Below are positions 1 to 14,300 of a stretch of DNA of 64,000 nucleotides, in pieces. The translations under genes and the position numbers were made by a program. Origin of the DNA: Erpobdella octoculata. Its lineage: Eukaryota; Annelida; Clitellata; Hirudinida; Erpobdellidae. Where the stretch lies: positions 107,080 to 171,079 of the forward strand of contig OZ022246.1 of NCBI GenBank assembly GCA_963978895.1, in the 5' to 3' direction. Below the pieces are notes generated by a model. That model was not told the origin of the DNA. It made no database searches and was given only the letters and a program-made list of their open reading frames with translations. How positions within the stretch are numbered: the first letter of the stretch is position 1; each line of letters starts with the position of its first letter.

Positions 1-1395
1 ATCCAAGTCCAACAACCTCCCAGAATGATCAAATTTTCTCCGTTTCTAAAATGTCTACCATTTCATTACCCCTGTACGGCGATTTTATTTGATCTCAAAA
101 TGACTATCCGTTCCTCTTCTCAAGGTGATCACCATTTTTTTTCCATAATGACTACCCTCGCCCACTACGCAAGAGTGACCCCTTTTTCCCTCAAAATACT
201 CACCCTGTGACGAGATTCTGCTCGGGTATTGATGCCTGACGACGAAACAACTGACTCGAGACTAACAAGATTTAAAATTTTATTAAAATAACACAAACGA
301 CAATTAATACACTAGTCGGACAGAGCTTCACCTCTCAAAATCGCAAGAAGCAAGAGAACCTAAATTCCAATCGCAAATTTCCTTATATAGCCTAGCACAC
401 GTGTCAATTTTAATTTACAAAAACCACCAATCCGAATACAGCCTTAATTCCACGTGACCGTTTGACTAGCCCCACGTGACCGTTTGACACACAAAAGTTT
501 ACAAAGGCAATATACATCAAAATCACCGCAACGAAGTAATAATATTAAACTAAACTCCTTTTCCAAACAGATAATTCGTTTTTTAATTTGATATAATAAA
601 AAGTTTTACATTAGCAACGATACAAATAGATAGAAACGACAATTAGTCAAAAGGAGTTATGATAATTACTTAACGAGCCAATCACATCGCAGAATGAAAG
701 CGCTTACGTCAGCACTCAACAAATTTACAAGAAAGTGTGCTTAAAATATGTTACATATCACGCTACAACTCATTTAATACTCATCCGAAATCGATAAAAT
801 TAGGTATCAATAAAGGACTACACAATATCTATGCAACGTACTAAAAATTATTATCGAAAACTTAATAGGAAAGACGCTAGAATTCGAAGCACACCAAAAT
901 CGAGCAAGTTTGATTAATAAGCAAACCGACGTTACCTCTCTAGTCGGCGTTTTTCATCGCGCTCTCCGCCTAGTCCGCGCAATAAAGTTATTCATTACAA
1001 AATTATAATCGACTATGGAGACAACCATGACACACCCTCATTAGCTACCTAAGGGTGACCACAGCCTATTTTCGCCCCCTAAAAAGTCACCCTAATTTTC
1101 TACCCAAGAGACACTCTTTCATTTCCCAGAATGGCCACCCTAACTTTCTACCCAAGAGTGGCCCTTTCCTTTCCCAGAATGACCACCACCATTTTCTACC
1201 CAAGAGAGCCCCTTTCTTTTCCCAGAATGACCACCCCCATTTTCTACCCAAGAGTGGCTCTTTCCTTTCCCAGAATGGCAACCGTCATTTTTTACCCAAG
1301 AGTGGCTATTTCCTTTCCCAGAATGGCTACCCTCGTTTTCTACCCAAGAGTGACCATTCGCTCTCCCTTTCCATGCCCAGAATGACTATCAATCA
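1..1395. repeat. 48-bp satellite array, interrupted by the solo LTR
   Basis: Units contain CCCAGAATGACCACC, then TTTCTACCCAAGAGTG. Clear copies lie at 1050-1395 (about seven), and diverged ones at 20-205. Because 48 is divisible by three, both strands give spurious 16-residue repeat ORFs. Confidence 0.8.
206..1032. mobile_element. Solo LTR with 5-bp target-site duplication
   Basis: The segment begins TGTGACGAG and ends ACCATGACA (TG...CA ends) and is flanked on both sides by CACCC (201-205 and 1033-1037). Removing it joins the flanks into one normal unit of the surrounding 48-bp satellite, giving a clean empty site. A TATATA motif lies near 381 and an AATAAA near 985. No second LTR or internal retroelement coding region is present, so this is a recombination remnant. 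Confidence 0.75.
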
Positions 1396-1956
1396 ACTGG
1401 AGATTGACCAGTGAGAACGTGGGTCACGTGATTGTTGACGAGTTTATTTCATCACGTTGTCATGACAGAAGTAGGCTGAGGGGGGGGAGATTTCTTAAAG
1501 TTCAACTTGATTTTTTAATTAAAACTTAAATATTTATTTTAAAAATCTCTTGTTTAATTAAAATTAAAAAGTAAAATTGGAGAAAATAATCTGGCAACAA
1601 AGCTACAGAAGACTTGCAATAAATAAATTTATAAACAAATAAATAAATAAATTAAATAATTTATTTATAAGAAAATAAAAAAATACAGAAAACTTGGAGA
1701 ATTAGTAGGGATTTAAATTATAAAGATTTAAATTGTTATTTATTCATGGCACCACATGCACGCGTAAAAACCTACACACATCTATATACATACTCGAACA
1801 TAGATAACCACACAAACCCACACATACACACACCTATACTTAAACATAGATTCACACACACCGAGACAATTAGACATACCTATAAACATACATTCAAACA
1901 TACCCATACACATACATTCACACAGACAATCACACCCAAACATACATATATACATA

Positions 1957-2931
<975 letters not shown>

Positions 2932-3680
2932 ACAGACAAGATTCGAAATGTCTCGAGATGTTTATGTACAAATCTTGAATATTCGTTGAGAGCACTTTCC
3001 TGTTTTATAATTCAAGATTACGTCATTCATCCCATCAAGTGATTATTTCGATTTTTATGTTTCTCTTTTTATTTCAATTCTCTGCAAATGTTTTTTAAAT
3101 AAATTTATTTTAAAATAATTATATTTTTAAGATTTAAAATCCTTTTTCCATTCATTAAATATTTGTTCTTTAAAGTCTAATTTCATCAAAATGCTAAAAC
3201 AAAAGCAAAAGCTTTCAAACAAAATAATTTGATTATATATTATTTTTTTTATAATTTAGATCATTAAAGAAAGAAAGAAAAAAACATGTCATTTTCAAGA
3301 GACGAAAAGAAAAATATATGAAGAGAAAGACATCGTGAGTTATTATTGATGCGGTCTATAAATATCTCCTGGGAAACTCCGTCAGGAATAGCGAACAAAT
3401 AATTAGCATATTATTGCATAATTAATTACCAGGTCAATCGAAAACATGGAGTTGCATCACTGCAATTCTGTGGAAATTTTACGCAGAAAACCACGGGATG
3501 AGGTGGAATATTTTGTTTATACGAAAGCCGAAGATATGATGGATGGATGGTGGAAGTTATGAGGAAAAAAAGACAGAACCCAAGCAGAAGTGACTCCATG
3601 TCTTTTTCTTTTCCCTCATCCTCTTTTGTATTCAGCTCGATGCCCGTTTCAAATTGATCAAACAAAATATAAAATAAGCA
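2932..3680. other. AT-rich stretch, no gene seen
   Basis: No recognised motif. A 79-codon minus ORF at 3426-3665 has no recognisable similarity. Confidence 0.5.
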
Positions 3681-3689
3681 TTCACCTAC

Positions 3690-4090
3690 ATGATGTTAGA
3701 ATACTATCATCATAACCTAGATGGTGTCCGAATACTATCATCATAACCTAGATGATGTTAGAGTATTATCATCATACCCGAATACTATCATCATAACCTA
3801 GATGATGTGAGAGTAATATCATTGTATCCGAATACTATCATCATCATTTCAATAATGGTGTCCGAAAACAATCATCATCACTTTCATGATGTGCGAATAT
3901 TGTCATCATCATCTCCATAATGATCTTATAATACTGCTACCACCATCATCATCGTTTTTTCCACCAGCTTCATCATTATCACAACCCCTATTTTATCATC
4001 ATCATCATCGTTTTTCCCACCATCTCCATCATTATCACCACCACTATTTCATCCTCATCATTTTCATCATCTTCGTCATCGTAACCATGA
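3690..4090. repeat. Degenerate ATCATC-rich repeat region
   Basis: Irregular units of about 30 bp contain GAATACTATCATCATAACCT, then grade into ATC and CACC triplets. Confidence 0.7.
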
Positions 4091-4317
4091 CAAATTAATC
4101 AAACCCTTAAATCTGACTTTTATACAAAACAACATCAGGAAATGTTGAATAAGTTCACAATGTACTGCTTTAAGTGCACATGTTTTGTATTGTCTTTGTA
4201 CACAATCATTCGAGGGTTTTCATCGGAATAAAATTGAACGTACCCACCATGAATTTTTCAAATATTTTCCTGTTTTTCCATCAGTTCACTGACTGCAAAT
4301 GTTTAATTTGGAATGTT

Positions 4318-4545
4318 ATTCGTACACTAACGTTATACGTACACTAACGGTATACGTACTCTCATGTTATACGTACACTAACGTTATACGTACATTATCG
4401 TTATACATACACTAACGTTATACGTACACTAACGTTATACGTACACTAACGTTATACGTACGCTAACGTTATACGTAAACCAACGTTATACGTAAACCAA
4501 CGTTATACGTACACTAACGTTATACTTACACTAACGTTTGCGAGT
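4318..4545. repeat. 17-bp minisatellite
   Basis: About 13 units of GTACACTAACGTTATAC. The unit contains the palindromes TAACGTTA and, at the joins, TACGTA. Confidence 0.9.
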
Positions 4546-4621
4546 CTTTCATCGGGGTTTTATTTTTAAAGTTATTATAAGAAAGAAAAAAAATTATATT
4601 TATAATAATCAACGTTTTATA

Positions 4622-4730
4622 GCGTCGTCCGTATAGCTTACTTTGTGCATTTTGCGTTATGTCCGTATAGCTTACTTTGTGCATTTTGCGTTATGTCCGT
4701 ATAGCTTAATTTGCATACATTTAGAGTTAC
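4622..4730. repeat. 39-bp tandem repeat
   Basis: About 2.7 copies contain GTCCGTATAGCTTACTTTGT. Confidence 0.85.
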
Positions 4731-5620
4731 GAAAAAAAATTTGATGTTTGACAATTTTCTAACATAAACGAATATGAACGAAATAATCAGTTGACATTCA
4801 TTTCCAACATTTTATGACATTTAAAGTTTTTTTCGTCGTCTGATATAATTATTCGATTTGCATGTTTTAACTTCCAAACTCCAAAAAAATTTTCTGTAAT
4901 ATTTATGAACAATAATAATAAAACTAGTAATTATGAGAGTTATTATTATATTTATTATAATTCATATAAATTTAACTATTAAATTATTTTTATTAAGAAT
5001 TTAATTTTCTATTTATTCATAATTAAAAATACAAATATATATTTAAAGACAGAAATTATAGAACTGCAGATATATTTATAATTCTGAACTATCTAAACTA
5101 CAGTAACTATAATTAAAAAAGAATCTATAAAAAAAACAAACATATTTATAATTTAAACCATGGAAAATATAAATTAATCAAGTGCCAGTTAATATGCAAT
5201 TTGGGCTATTACAGACAATAATTATTAAAATTAATAATTGATATAAAATAATAATATTTTTATTTTAAATAATTATAATTATAAGTTATACTATGGTAAA
5301 ATAAATAAAAATAACAAAAAGAGATAATAAAATAATAAGCTATTTAAGCAAGAAATACTGGATGAGGCTTAGCGGAATTAAGTGAAATAAAAACAAATCC
5401 CAAGTATACAGAAATGAAAAGGAAATGTAAGAAATACAACAAACGTATGTTTTACATCTGTGTTTACATACATATACAATAATATACATACTTTGTATGT
5501 AAACATACATACAAACATACTTAAATTATTGTATCATATTTGTATACATAACTCGTGCCATCTACTCACTAGGGGGCAGGATAAAACACCGGGAAGTGAA
5601 ATATTCTTTTCTCTGGAACG
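4731..5620. other. AT-rich stretch, no gene seen
   Basis: Long A/T runs only; no convincing ORF or element ends. Confidence 0.5.
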
Positions 5621-5625
5621 CCTCC

Positions 5626-5657
5626 CTTCCTTCCTCTCTCTCTCTCTCTCTTGTTTC

Positions 5658-5756
<99 letters not shown>

Positions 5757-5962
5757 CCTTCCTCTCTCTCCTCGCTCTCTTTCCCTCCCTTCTCTCTCCC
5801 TCTCTCTTTTGTTTCCTCTCTCTCCTCGCTCTCTCTCTCACACGCTCTCTCTCTCTTTCTTCCTTCCTCTCTCTCCTCGCTCTCTCTTTCTTCTTTCCTC
5901 TCTCTCCTCGCTCTATCTCTTTCTCTCACTCTCTCTCACACGCTCTCTCTCTCTCTCAAATC
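5626..5962. repeat. (CT)n polypyrimidine tract
   Basis: TC dinucleotides with TTCCTTCC and CTCGCTC interruptions. Confidence 0.95.
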
Positions 5963-6183
5963 ATTACGGCTTGCAATAATATTATTATCCTCGTGTTTAG
6001 CAACTCGACGAGATAATCAGCTAATTAACGAGGCAGTTAATTTTTTTTTTACTGCCTGGAAGCCATGTTGCGATAGCAAATCATCACCAAGGAGATTGAT
6101 GCAGGCCTTTTAACACTCTTGCACTGCAACACTCCCGGGCTGAATTACCGCGAAACTTTCATCTTCGGTTGACACCACGTTTC

Positions 6184-6305
6184 ATCAGTGATGGTGTCAT
6201 CACACCTATCCCCATCATCATCATCACTATCTTTACCATCATCATCATCACCATATTTATCATCAACATCTTTATCATCATCATCATCATCACCACCACC
6301 ACCAT

Positions 6306-6381
<76 letters not shown>

Positions 6382-6399
6382 GTCATCGTCATCGTCATC

Positions 6400-6433
<34 letters not shown>

Positions 6434-6480
6434 TCATCATAACCACCGTCGTCGTCTTCTTCTTCCTCACCTACTTCTAG
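6184..6480. repeat. (ATC)n trinucleotide tract
   Basis: Nearly pure ATC in the middle (6302-6381), with CACCACC and CGTCGT edges. Confidence 0.95.
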
Positions 6481-8100
6481 CATAACAGAGAGAAACGTAT
6501 ATACTTGAGATTAGACTGACTGACCACCCATGAAGGGATGGAAGGAAAGTCAACTGTGAACTGAATTTCTTTTAAACAATTTAAATATTTTATTTTTAAA
6601 AAATAAAATTAATCGTGGAATATGATAAAGGAACTTTAATCATTTCTAAATATTATTTAAAGAAATGAACTAGGGTATCTGAAATGAATAATATCATTAT
6701 AGTAATCGTACATATTAAACTAATTTTTTGATTAGTTATTTCTTATATTTACAAAAAATATATAATAGTTAAGTTATTGATATATTTACCATAATTATTT
6801 CATCATAACTATTGTTATGTTTTAAATTAAATATTGTAATTAAATTACTTTGTGTTGATATTAAACTATTTAATCGAGACACTTAAGAATTTTTATATTT
6901 TTAATAATTATTAATAAAAACAAACAAATAATCAAAAACAAATTATATCCAACCTGTCATGTGAGATGTTTCAGATGACGATGACGATGATGATGATGAT
7001 GTCGACGACGACGACGATGATGATGACGATGATGAAGGAAAAGAAGGGAATGAGACAGTGGAAGAGATGAAAGTCGCCAAAAGTAACAACGGACATAGGA
7101 AGATGTACAAAACCTTGATTCTGCGTTGAAACATTCTTCGAGTTCCCGACAGGCGCTCATTCTCCGATATCATCGGCGGCAACAACGACTCGACTGCAAC
7201 AAGGACAACTACTCATGCGGCAGTTGTAGCAACGACATTTTATTCCCGATATATACTTTGTAAGAAGTTCATCATCGTCGTCATCATTAGCAACAACTAC
7301 AACAAATACTGCTAACATGGTTGTTGTTGACTTAAAATATCCTGTAAAAACCAGTCAATTATTTTGTTTTTAATTATTTTCCTAATAATATAATTAAGAA
7401 TAATAATAATAAATATCATCAACCAAGATGTTCGTTGAAAATTCAAAGTCGCCTAATATTATTCCGTTTTGTTGTAGTTTATATTTTCTTATATTTAGTT
7501 GATAATATTTTTACATTTATTTCATATTTTCTTATATTTGTTTATATTTTATCTTCAAAACGAACTAATTTAATTATTCTCTGACAAATTGAGGAAATCC
7601 GGTCAAACTGGTAACCAACGGATAACTATAAAGAGACCATCAGAAAACAAGCAAGCAAGAAAGCGAGCAAGCAAGCAACAACTTCAACCAATTTAGCAGA
7701 ACCATAAACGTTGTAAGATTTAGAGATATTTCCACATTCCACCACGTGTATTTGGTCAGTCATCGCAAGATGTTTCTCATCACTTTTATTTATTCAACAG
7801 CAGAAAACAATCTTTTATACTTCATAGAAACTTTCATACACCTCCAATAATAGTAATCACATTTAATAACGAATATTGATAAATTAATTTTCGAAATCTT
7901 TAAAAGCAAAAGCCGCAGCAAAAACAATAACAACTAAAATGAGTTATTTTTTCACAAGCGTCAGGGCAATAACAACTACAATGAAATATTTTTTCACAAG
8001 CGTCAGGGCAAAAAAAAAACTTTAACTCGACTTCTCTTCGATTGTATACATGAGAGAGAAAGGGAAAGATATAACCTATTTATACTCGCAAAGCCTTCCG
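6481..8100. other. AT-rich stretch with short GAT tract, no gene seen
   Basis: A GATGAC-rich tract lies at 6972-7035. A 46-bp tandem pair (TTTTTTCACAAGCGTCAGGG) lies at about 7947-8010. Otherwise nothing recognised. Confidence 0.5.
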
Positions 8101-8119
8101 CGTGTCACGAATGCACGGA

Positions 8120-8440
8120 AAAAGAAGGAAATGTCGGTGTGACATAAATGCATGGAAGAAATGTAGTCGTCACACAAATACATGGCATAAAGAAAAGCTG
8201 GCGTGACAGAGATGCTTGGAAATGTCGGTGTGACTTAAATGTGTGGAAATGTCGTTTTGACACAAATGCGTGCAAGTGACGGTGTGATGAAAATGCGTGG
8301 AAATGTCGGCGTGACTCAAATGCGTGCAAATGTTTTTGTGATAAAAATATATGCAAATGTCGGTATGATACAAACGCATGCAAATGTCGGTGTGACACAA
8401 ATGCGTGGAAATGTCGGTGTGACAGAAATGCCTGGAGAGA
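8120..8440. repeat. 27-bp minisatellite
   Basis: About eleven units of the form GGTGTGACACAAATGCGTGG, with a CpG-rich substitution pattern. The His-rich ORFs on both strands come from the array. Confidence 0.85.
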
Positions 8441-9590
8441 AATTTATATCTTGGAATAGCGTTTGTGTTGCTTTAAAACACGTCTGCTGTCGCCATTCGG
8501 AACACTTGCGTCCAGCTTCGTCGTATCTTCTAATTAACAATTTGAAACCAGTTGTCTCACGACAAGAATGCAATAAAAATCCCTCGAAAGATCGTAAAAC
8601 ATAAAAAGACTAACATCTCCAATAGTGAAAGTGAGTGAAAAGAAGCACATTATTATCTTAAAAGAAGATCATATATCATATTATTTTAAAAGAAGTATCA
8701 TATACTATATTATTATCTTAAAAGGATGTCATATATTCTATTATTATCCTGTTTTAACGGGATTCAAAACTTTAACCTTTCAACTTGAACGAACAAGTTC
8801 ATTTGTTTTAAAGTTCTTTTTTTCAGGTTTAAAAAATTTAAATTCTATGAAAACATCATTTAACTACAATATTACCATATCTATTGCTGAAGTAAGTACA
8901 TAGCTGTTCAGTTCTTAGCTTATTTATATATATCACTAAGTGTTGAATCCGTAACGGTGGTGTTTTTTACAGAAAGCATTGTTCCGTAGATCATCGTATA
9001 CTTCGCTGGATGAGGTTTTACCTACATTCGATAGATAGCAGTTGATAAAAAGGCATGAATGAGAGTGCTGCCAGCAAGTCTCTAGGCAAAAACTGCCTCT
9101 GCAGAAATGTAGAAAAAAATTTTTTGATAAAAAATTGGATCAGAAATGAACCTGTTTGAAATAATTTTTTCCTAAAGAAATATTTTAATAAAATAAATGA
9201 TTAAAAAGTGTCTATGTCAAATTGCGTATATGTCTTGGTCACGAAATCAGATTGCAATCCCGAAATGTCGGGATTCACGGATCCCGGATTGACAAGCTTT
9301 CAATCCCGGAATTACAAAAAAGCCAACCCTAGTTTCAATGTTTGGAAGCAAAAATTTTTTTTCGATGTTTAGGTAGCTTGGTCAGCATTTAAAAAATTTT
9401 CTGTGCTTACTTACTAAAAATGAATATTAAAGAAGTTGACCAAAAGCGTCTGCTTTATCAACGGATGTGGAATTTGGACTCTTTTAAAGCGTCAAGACGT
9501 TCAAGGGCCGAAAAGCAAAAAGAGGTTCTTTTTCTGAAAACTCTTGTTGAAGAAATGCTCTAAACGAGTATCAACATACACACGAAAGTA
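8441..9590. other. AT-rich stretch with a possible transposon end near 9245-9335
   Basis: The cluster AATCCCGAAATGTCGGGATT and ATCCCGGATT with GCCAACCCTA at 9250-9332 resembles the end region of a DNA transposon, but no partner end was found. Confidence 0.3.
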
Positions 9591-9654
9591 CATATACATA
9601 CATACATACACACGTATACACATACAGACATACACACGTATACATACATAAGTT

Positions 9655-10150
9655 ATACATACATACATACATACATACATACATACATGCATGCATGCAT
9701 GCATGCATGCATGCATACATACATACATACATACATACATACATACATACATACATACATACATACATACATACATACATACATACATACATACATACAT
9801 ACATACATACATACATACATACATACATACATACATACATACATACATACATACATACATACATACATACATACATACATACATACATACATACATACAT
9901 ACATACATACATACATACATACATACACACACACACATACACACACACACACATACATACACACACATACATACATACATACATACATACATACATACAT
10001 ACATACATACATACATACATACATACATACATACATACATACATACATACATACATACATACATACATACATACATACATACATACATACATACATACAT
10101 ACATACATACATACATACATACATACATACATACATACATACATACACAC
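9655..10150. repeat. (ATAC)n array with ATGC and CA blocks
   Basis: ATAC repeats span nearly the whole segment, with an ATGCATGC block at 9687-9716 and CA runs at about 9924-9965. Confidence 0.95.
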
Positions 10151-10858
10151 ACAGATGAGATGCTTACATCCCGGACACCGACATACAAACACTCACAGAC
10201 AGAAATGTCCGAGCTCCTCTCTTTGCTAATTGCGCTCTCTCGTCGTACGTGAATCACGCGATCTAGATTGATGACAATGATGTATGCCGTTTCTCTTTTG
10301 CTCCTTTTCATCATCATCATCTTCTTCTTCATCTTCTTCTTTCCCAACTCTCTTTTCTTTCTTTCTTTACATAATAAACATTCTCATCATCTTCTCTTTC
10401 TTCATCTTCTTTTACTCTCTTCTCTTCATTCCCATTTTTTTTATTTCTTACCTTACTATTTTTCTTCCTATTCAATACTATTCATAATCATCCAACTCTT
10501 TCTCAACATCATCTATAAGAACTTAAACTACGAAATCAAACTGGCCAAGACTTACTTATTGTCTAATAAAAATGCACCTTTCCAACCCCCCCCCCCCCCC
10601 CGTGCTTTCGAAGTCTTGACGTGATGTCAACAATTCATCTTTATGTCCTTAAACGTTCAGATTGCTCTTTTTGTGAAAATTCTTCAAAGTTTTTTATTTG
10701 AAAAAGCCACAAGGCCAAAAATTTTTTATTTTGTTTATTTATTAATTATTTAATTAATCAATCAATTTATATATATATATATATATATTTTTTTTTTATA
10801 TTTATTTATTCATTTATTATTTATTATTTATTATATATTTCATATTTGTTATTTGAAT
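10151..10858. other. Polypyrimidine and AT-rich stretch, no gene seen
   Basis: TTC/CTT-rich DNA from 10300 to 10480, a run of Cs at 10587-10600, then AT repeats leading into the 8-bp satellite. Confidence 0.5.
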
Positions 10859-10870
10859 TAATTAATTAAT

Positions 10871-10969
<99 letters not shown>

Positions 10970-11717
10970 TTTACTTATTTACTTATTTACTTATTTACTT
11001 ATTTACTTATTTACTTATTTACTTATTTACTTATTTACTTATTTACTTATTTACTTATTTACTTATTTACTTATTTACTTATTTACTTATTTACTTATTT
11101 ACTTATTTACTTATTTACTTATTTACTTATTTACTTATTTACTTATTTACTTATTTACTTATTTACTTATTTACTTATTTACTTATTTACTTATTTACTT
11201 ATTTACTTATTTACTTATTTACTTATTTACTTATTTACTTATTTACTTATTTACTTATTTACTTATTTACTTATTTACTTATTTACTTATTTACTTATTT
11301 ACTTATTTACTTATTTACTTATTTACTTATTTACTTATTTACTTATTTACTTATTTACTTATTTACTTATTTACTTATTTACTTATTTACTTATTTACTT
11401 ATTTACTTATTTACTTATTTACTTATTTACTTATTTACTTATTTACTTATTTACTTATTTACTTATTTACTTATTTACTTATTTACTTATTTACTTATTT
11501 ACTTATTTACTTATTTACTTATTTACTTATTTACTTATTTACTTATTTACTTATTTACTTATTTACTTATTTACTTATTTACTTATTTACTTATTTACTT
11601 ATTTACTTATTTACTTATTTACTTATTTACTTATTTACTTATTTACTTATTTACTTATTTACTTATTTACTTATTTACTTATTTACTTATTTACTTATTT
11701 ACTTATTTACTTATTTA
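10859..11717. repeat. (ACTT)n then (TTTACTTA)n satellite
   Basis: TTTA repeats grade to ACTT (10901-10968), then to a nearly error-free 8-bp unit TTTACTTA for about 750 bp. Confidence 0.95.
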
Positions 11718-11870
11718 ATTAAGATCGGTCACAAAATGAGCGCTAGCGGGAGAGCGAGCGGAAACGGGAAATGGAGATTGAGCGGGAACGCGAACGGGAA
11801 AGCAAGCGGAAACGGAAAAGTGGGAAAGGGAAAGTAACCGGGAACGGGAGAGCAAGCGGGAGCAAAAAAT
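11718..11870. repeat. GC-richer AGCGGGAACG-type degenerate repeat
   Basis: Imperfect 10-12 bp units (GAGCGGGAACGCGAACGGG) stand out from the AT-rich surroundings. A similar purine-rich block lies at 16890-16980. Confidence 0.7.
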
Positions 11871-12269
11871 TATTGTTTGTTACTTATATTTATTCATTAA
11901 AATCGTCATATGTTGAAACATAACAACTCAAACTTATGATTGACTGGCGCCTCTGCAACTCACAGGAATGGCAAGTCGCATAACCAATTCCTTCATTTAT
12001 ATTTATTTATTATATATTTCATATTTGTTATTTGAAATTTATTTATTTATTGTTTTATTTTAAATTATTTAGCCAACAAAATGGAATTCCGAGTGTACGA
12101 ATAGCAGCCCTTTCGGATCGACTCGCAGACTTTACCCTGGAGACGACGTTTGAATTGAAGCGGTAATCAATGGAAAAAAATCAATTAACTAATAAATTAC
12201 TAGCCAGCCATTAACCTGGGGCGTTTTAAGGCAATTGGCGAAATCAAATTCCATGGATGGCTAGATGGT

Positions 12270-12444
12270 TGTATGTATGTATGTATGTATGTATGTATAT
12301 GTGTATGTATGTATGTATGTATGTATGTATGTATGTATGTATGTATGTATGTATGTATGTATGTATGTATGTATGTATGTATGTATGTATGTATGTATGT
12401 ATGTATGTATGTATGTATGTATGTATGTATGTATGTATGTATGC
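12270..12444. repeat. (GTAT)n microsatellite
   Basis: Pure GTAT apart from one GTATATGTGTATG interruption near 12296. Confidence 0.95.
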
Positions 12445-13090
12445 CTTTATAAAATATAATAAGTTAAATTGATTTTCTCGTAAAATAATCAATTATTATA
12501 ATATCAACAAACAATAAAAAGATTTGAAATAATTAACAACCGAATAAATATAAATGTATTATTAAAAACAATTTCTTGCTCCGGCAGGCACGAACCGAGT
12601 AGCGGTTTTGTGATCTTCGTGTGGCTCCTGGAAAACTTGTGTCGGAAGCAATAAAGCAACTTCCAGGTATAAATTGCACATCCCTACAAAAGCAGCATGG
12701 CAGATCTATTACATACGCAAGATTACTAGCGAGACGTGACGCAACCGCTACTCTTGATGCGACGTCGTTGCCGTCGTAGTCGTAGTAGTAGTCGTAGTAC
12801 TTGTTTTGACTTCTCGCTGCTACTACTACTGCTGCTGCTGCTGCTGCCTTACAGAGAGATAAAACTAGATACTTATTATCATCAATATCAACATCTTCAT
12901 AAGTAGCATTAGCATTTTCTAATTATCATCGTTATCACTTTTGTCATCACCATCATCACTTTTATAATCATCATCATCACTTTCTTAATCATCATCATTA
13001 CTTCCTCCATCGCCATCGTCGCCCTGACGATCGCTATCGTAATCGAAATCAACAATTTTCCGCTACTGTTGCCGTAGTGAGTGCCTCAAT
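12445..13090. other. Mixed low-complexity stretch, no gene seen
   Basis: Includes GTAGTAGTC/CTGCTGCTG triplets at 12765-12848 and ATC-rich DNA after 12900. Confidence 0.5.
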
Positions 13091-13099
13091 AAAGAAAGA

Positions 13100-13500
13100 C
13101 GGTAAGCAATATCATCACCACCACCACTACCATCATTATCATAATCACAACCACTGTCATCATTATCATCACCACTGCCATCATTATCATCACCACTGTC
13201 ATCATAATCACCACCACTGTCATCATTATCATCACCACTGCCATCATTATCATCACCAATATAATTTCTAAGACTATCATCATTATTATCATCACCACTA
13301 TCATTATCATTACCATTATTATCATCACCACCATCATTATCATCAACACCATCATTATCATTACCATCATTATCATCACCACCATCATTATCATCGCCAT
13401 GATCACCATTATTTCCATAAGAATTATAATCACTCTTAAAAAAATCTTGGTTATTTTTCTCCAAAATCATCACCATCCTCATCATCGTCATCATCACGAA
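13100..13500. repeat. Imperfect ATC/CATTATCATCACCACTG repeat
   Basis: Degenerate 15-30 bp units built on ATC triplets. ORFs on both strands are repeat artefacts. Confidence 0.8.
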
Positions 13501-13817
13501 TATCCTAGCTGTAAACTACATTATTGATATTAACAGCAATACTTCAATATTTTTTCAATATCGCTTATATATTTTAAACATTTTTTGCTCACTGACACTT
13601 TCGTCGGTGTGTGGTGTGTTTATAAAGATGCTTTCATGTGTTTGAAACTATGTTTGTTTGTATGTGTGTGTAGGTTTTAGTTTCCAGTTGTTTTAATTTT
13701 TACTTAATGTTTGTCCAGGAATGAAAGTTAAAACAAGAGTTATTGAGTTAAAAAAATAAAAATAAACTAAACAGATAATTACTGAAAAAATCATTGAAGG
13801 TCTAATAAGACCTCTCT

Positions 13818-13858
13818 CTTTTTATACACTTTTACTTAACTTGACTTCTCTGTCTGTT

Positions 13859-13891
<33 letters not shown>

Positions 13892-14158
13892 GTCTGTCTG
13901 TCTGTCGTCAAATTATGCAATCGATTTTAAACTAACTTCCCGATGAGCTAGAGACATAAAAATTTAAAATTACCTCCAAACTGATTACCAATACATTCTA
14001 TCAAATTTTCGGATCGATCGGACAAAATTTAATTAAATAATTAATTGTGATATTTTCGTCGAACTATTTATTGTCTATGCTGATATGCTCGTTGTTTATG
14101 TAACAGAATGTGGCCTACACAATCGATTATATAAAAGTGTGTTTTTAAAAAACTTTTT
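13818..14158 (+). mobile_element. MITE-like dispersed element, copy A, with internal CTGT/CTAT expansion
   Basis: The sequence aligns in reverse orientation with 45514-45786 almost end to end (shared blocks ACTTAACTTGACTTCTCTGT, AACTTCCCGATGAGCTAGAG, CTCGTTGTTTATGTAACAGA). Ends are related inverted repeats around ACACTTTTA. Copy A has a CTGT/CTAT microsatellite (about 13850-13906) where copy B has only CTGTCTGTCGACC, and an extra segment of about 30 bp near 14052. Confidence 0.8.
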
Positions 14159-14204
14159 TTTTGATTCACTTGTTACTCCTTCTTTCATTCTGTTTCTTTA
14201 ATTT

Positions 14205-14229
14205 TATTTCTCTCTCTCTCTTTCTCTCT

Positions 14230-14294
<65 letters not shown>

Positions 14295-14300
14295 TTTCTC
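14205..14300. repeat. (TC)n microsatellite
   Basis: TC dinucleotides directly beside MITE copy A. Confidence 0.9.

Noticed and set aside
6145..6483. Poly-Asp, poly-Met and poly-Ile ORFs
   Set aside because: ATC triplet repeat read in different frames.
8105..8604. His/Arg-rich ORFs suggesting a repeat protein
   Set aside because: The 27-bp minisatellite is open on both strands only because its period is divisible by three.
9501..10347. ORFs of MYVC and IHTY repeats
   Set aside because: Translations of the ATAC array, open in several frames on both strands.
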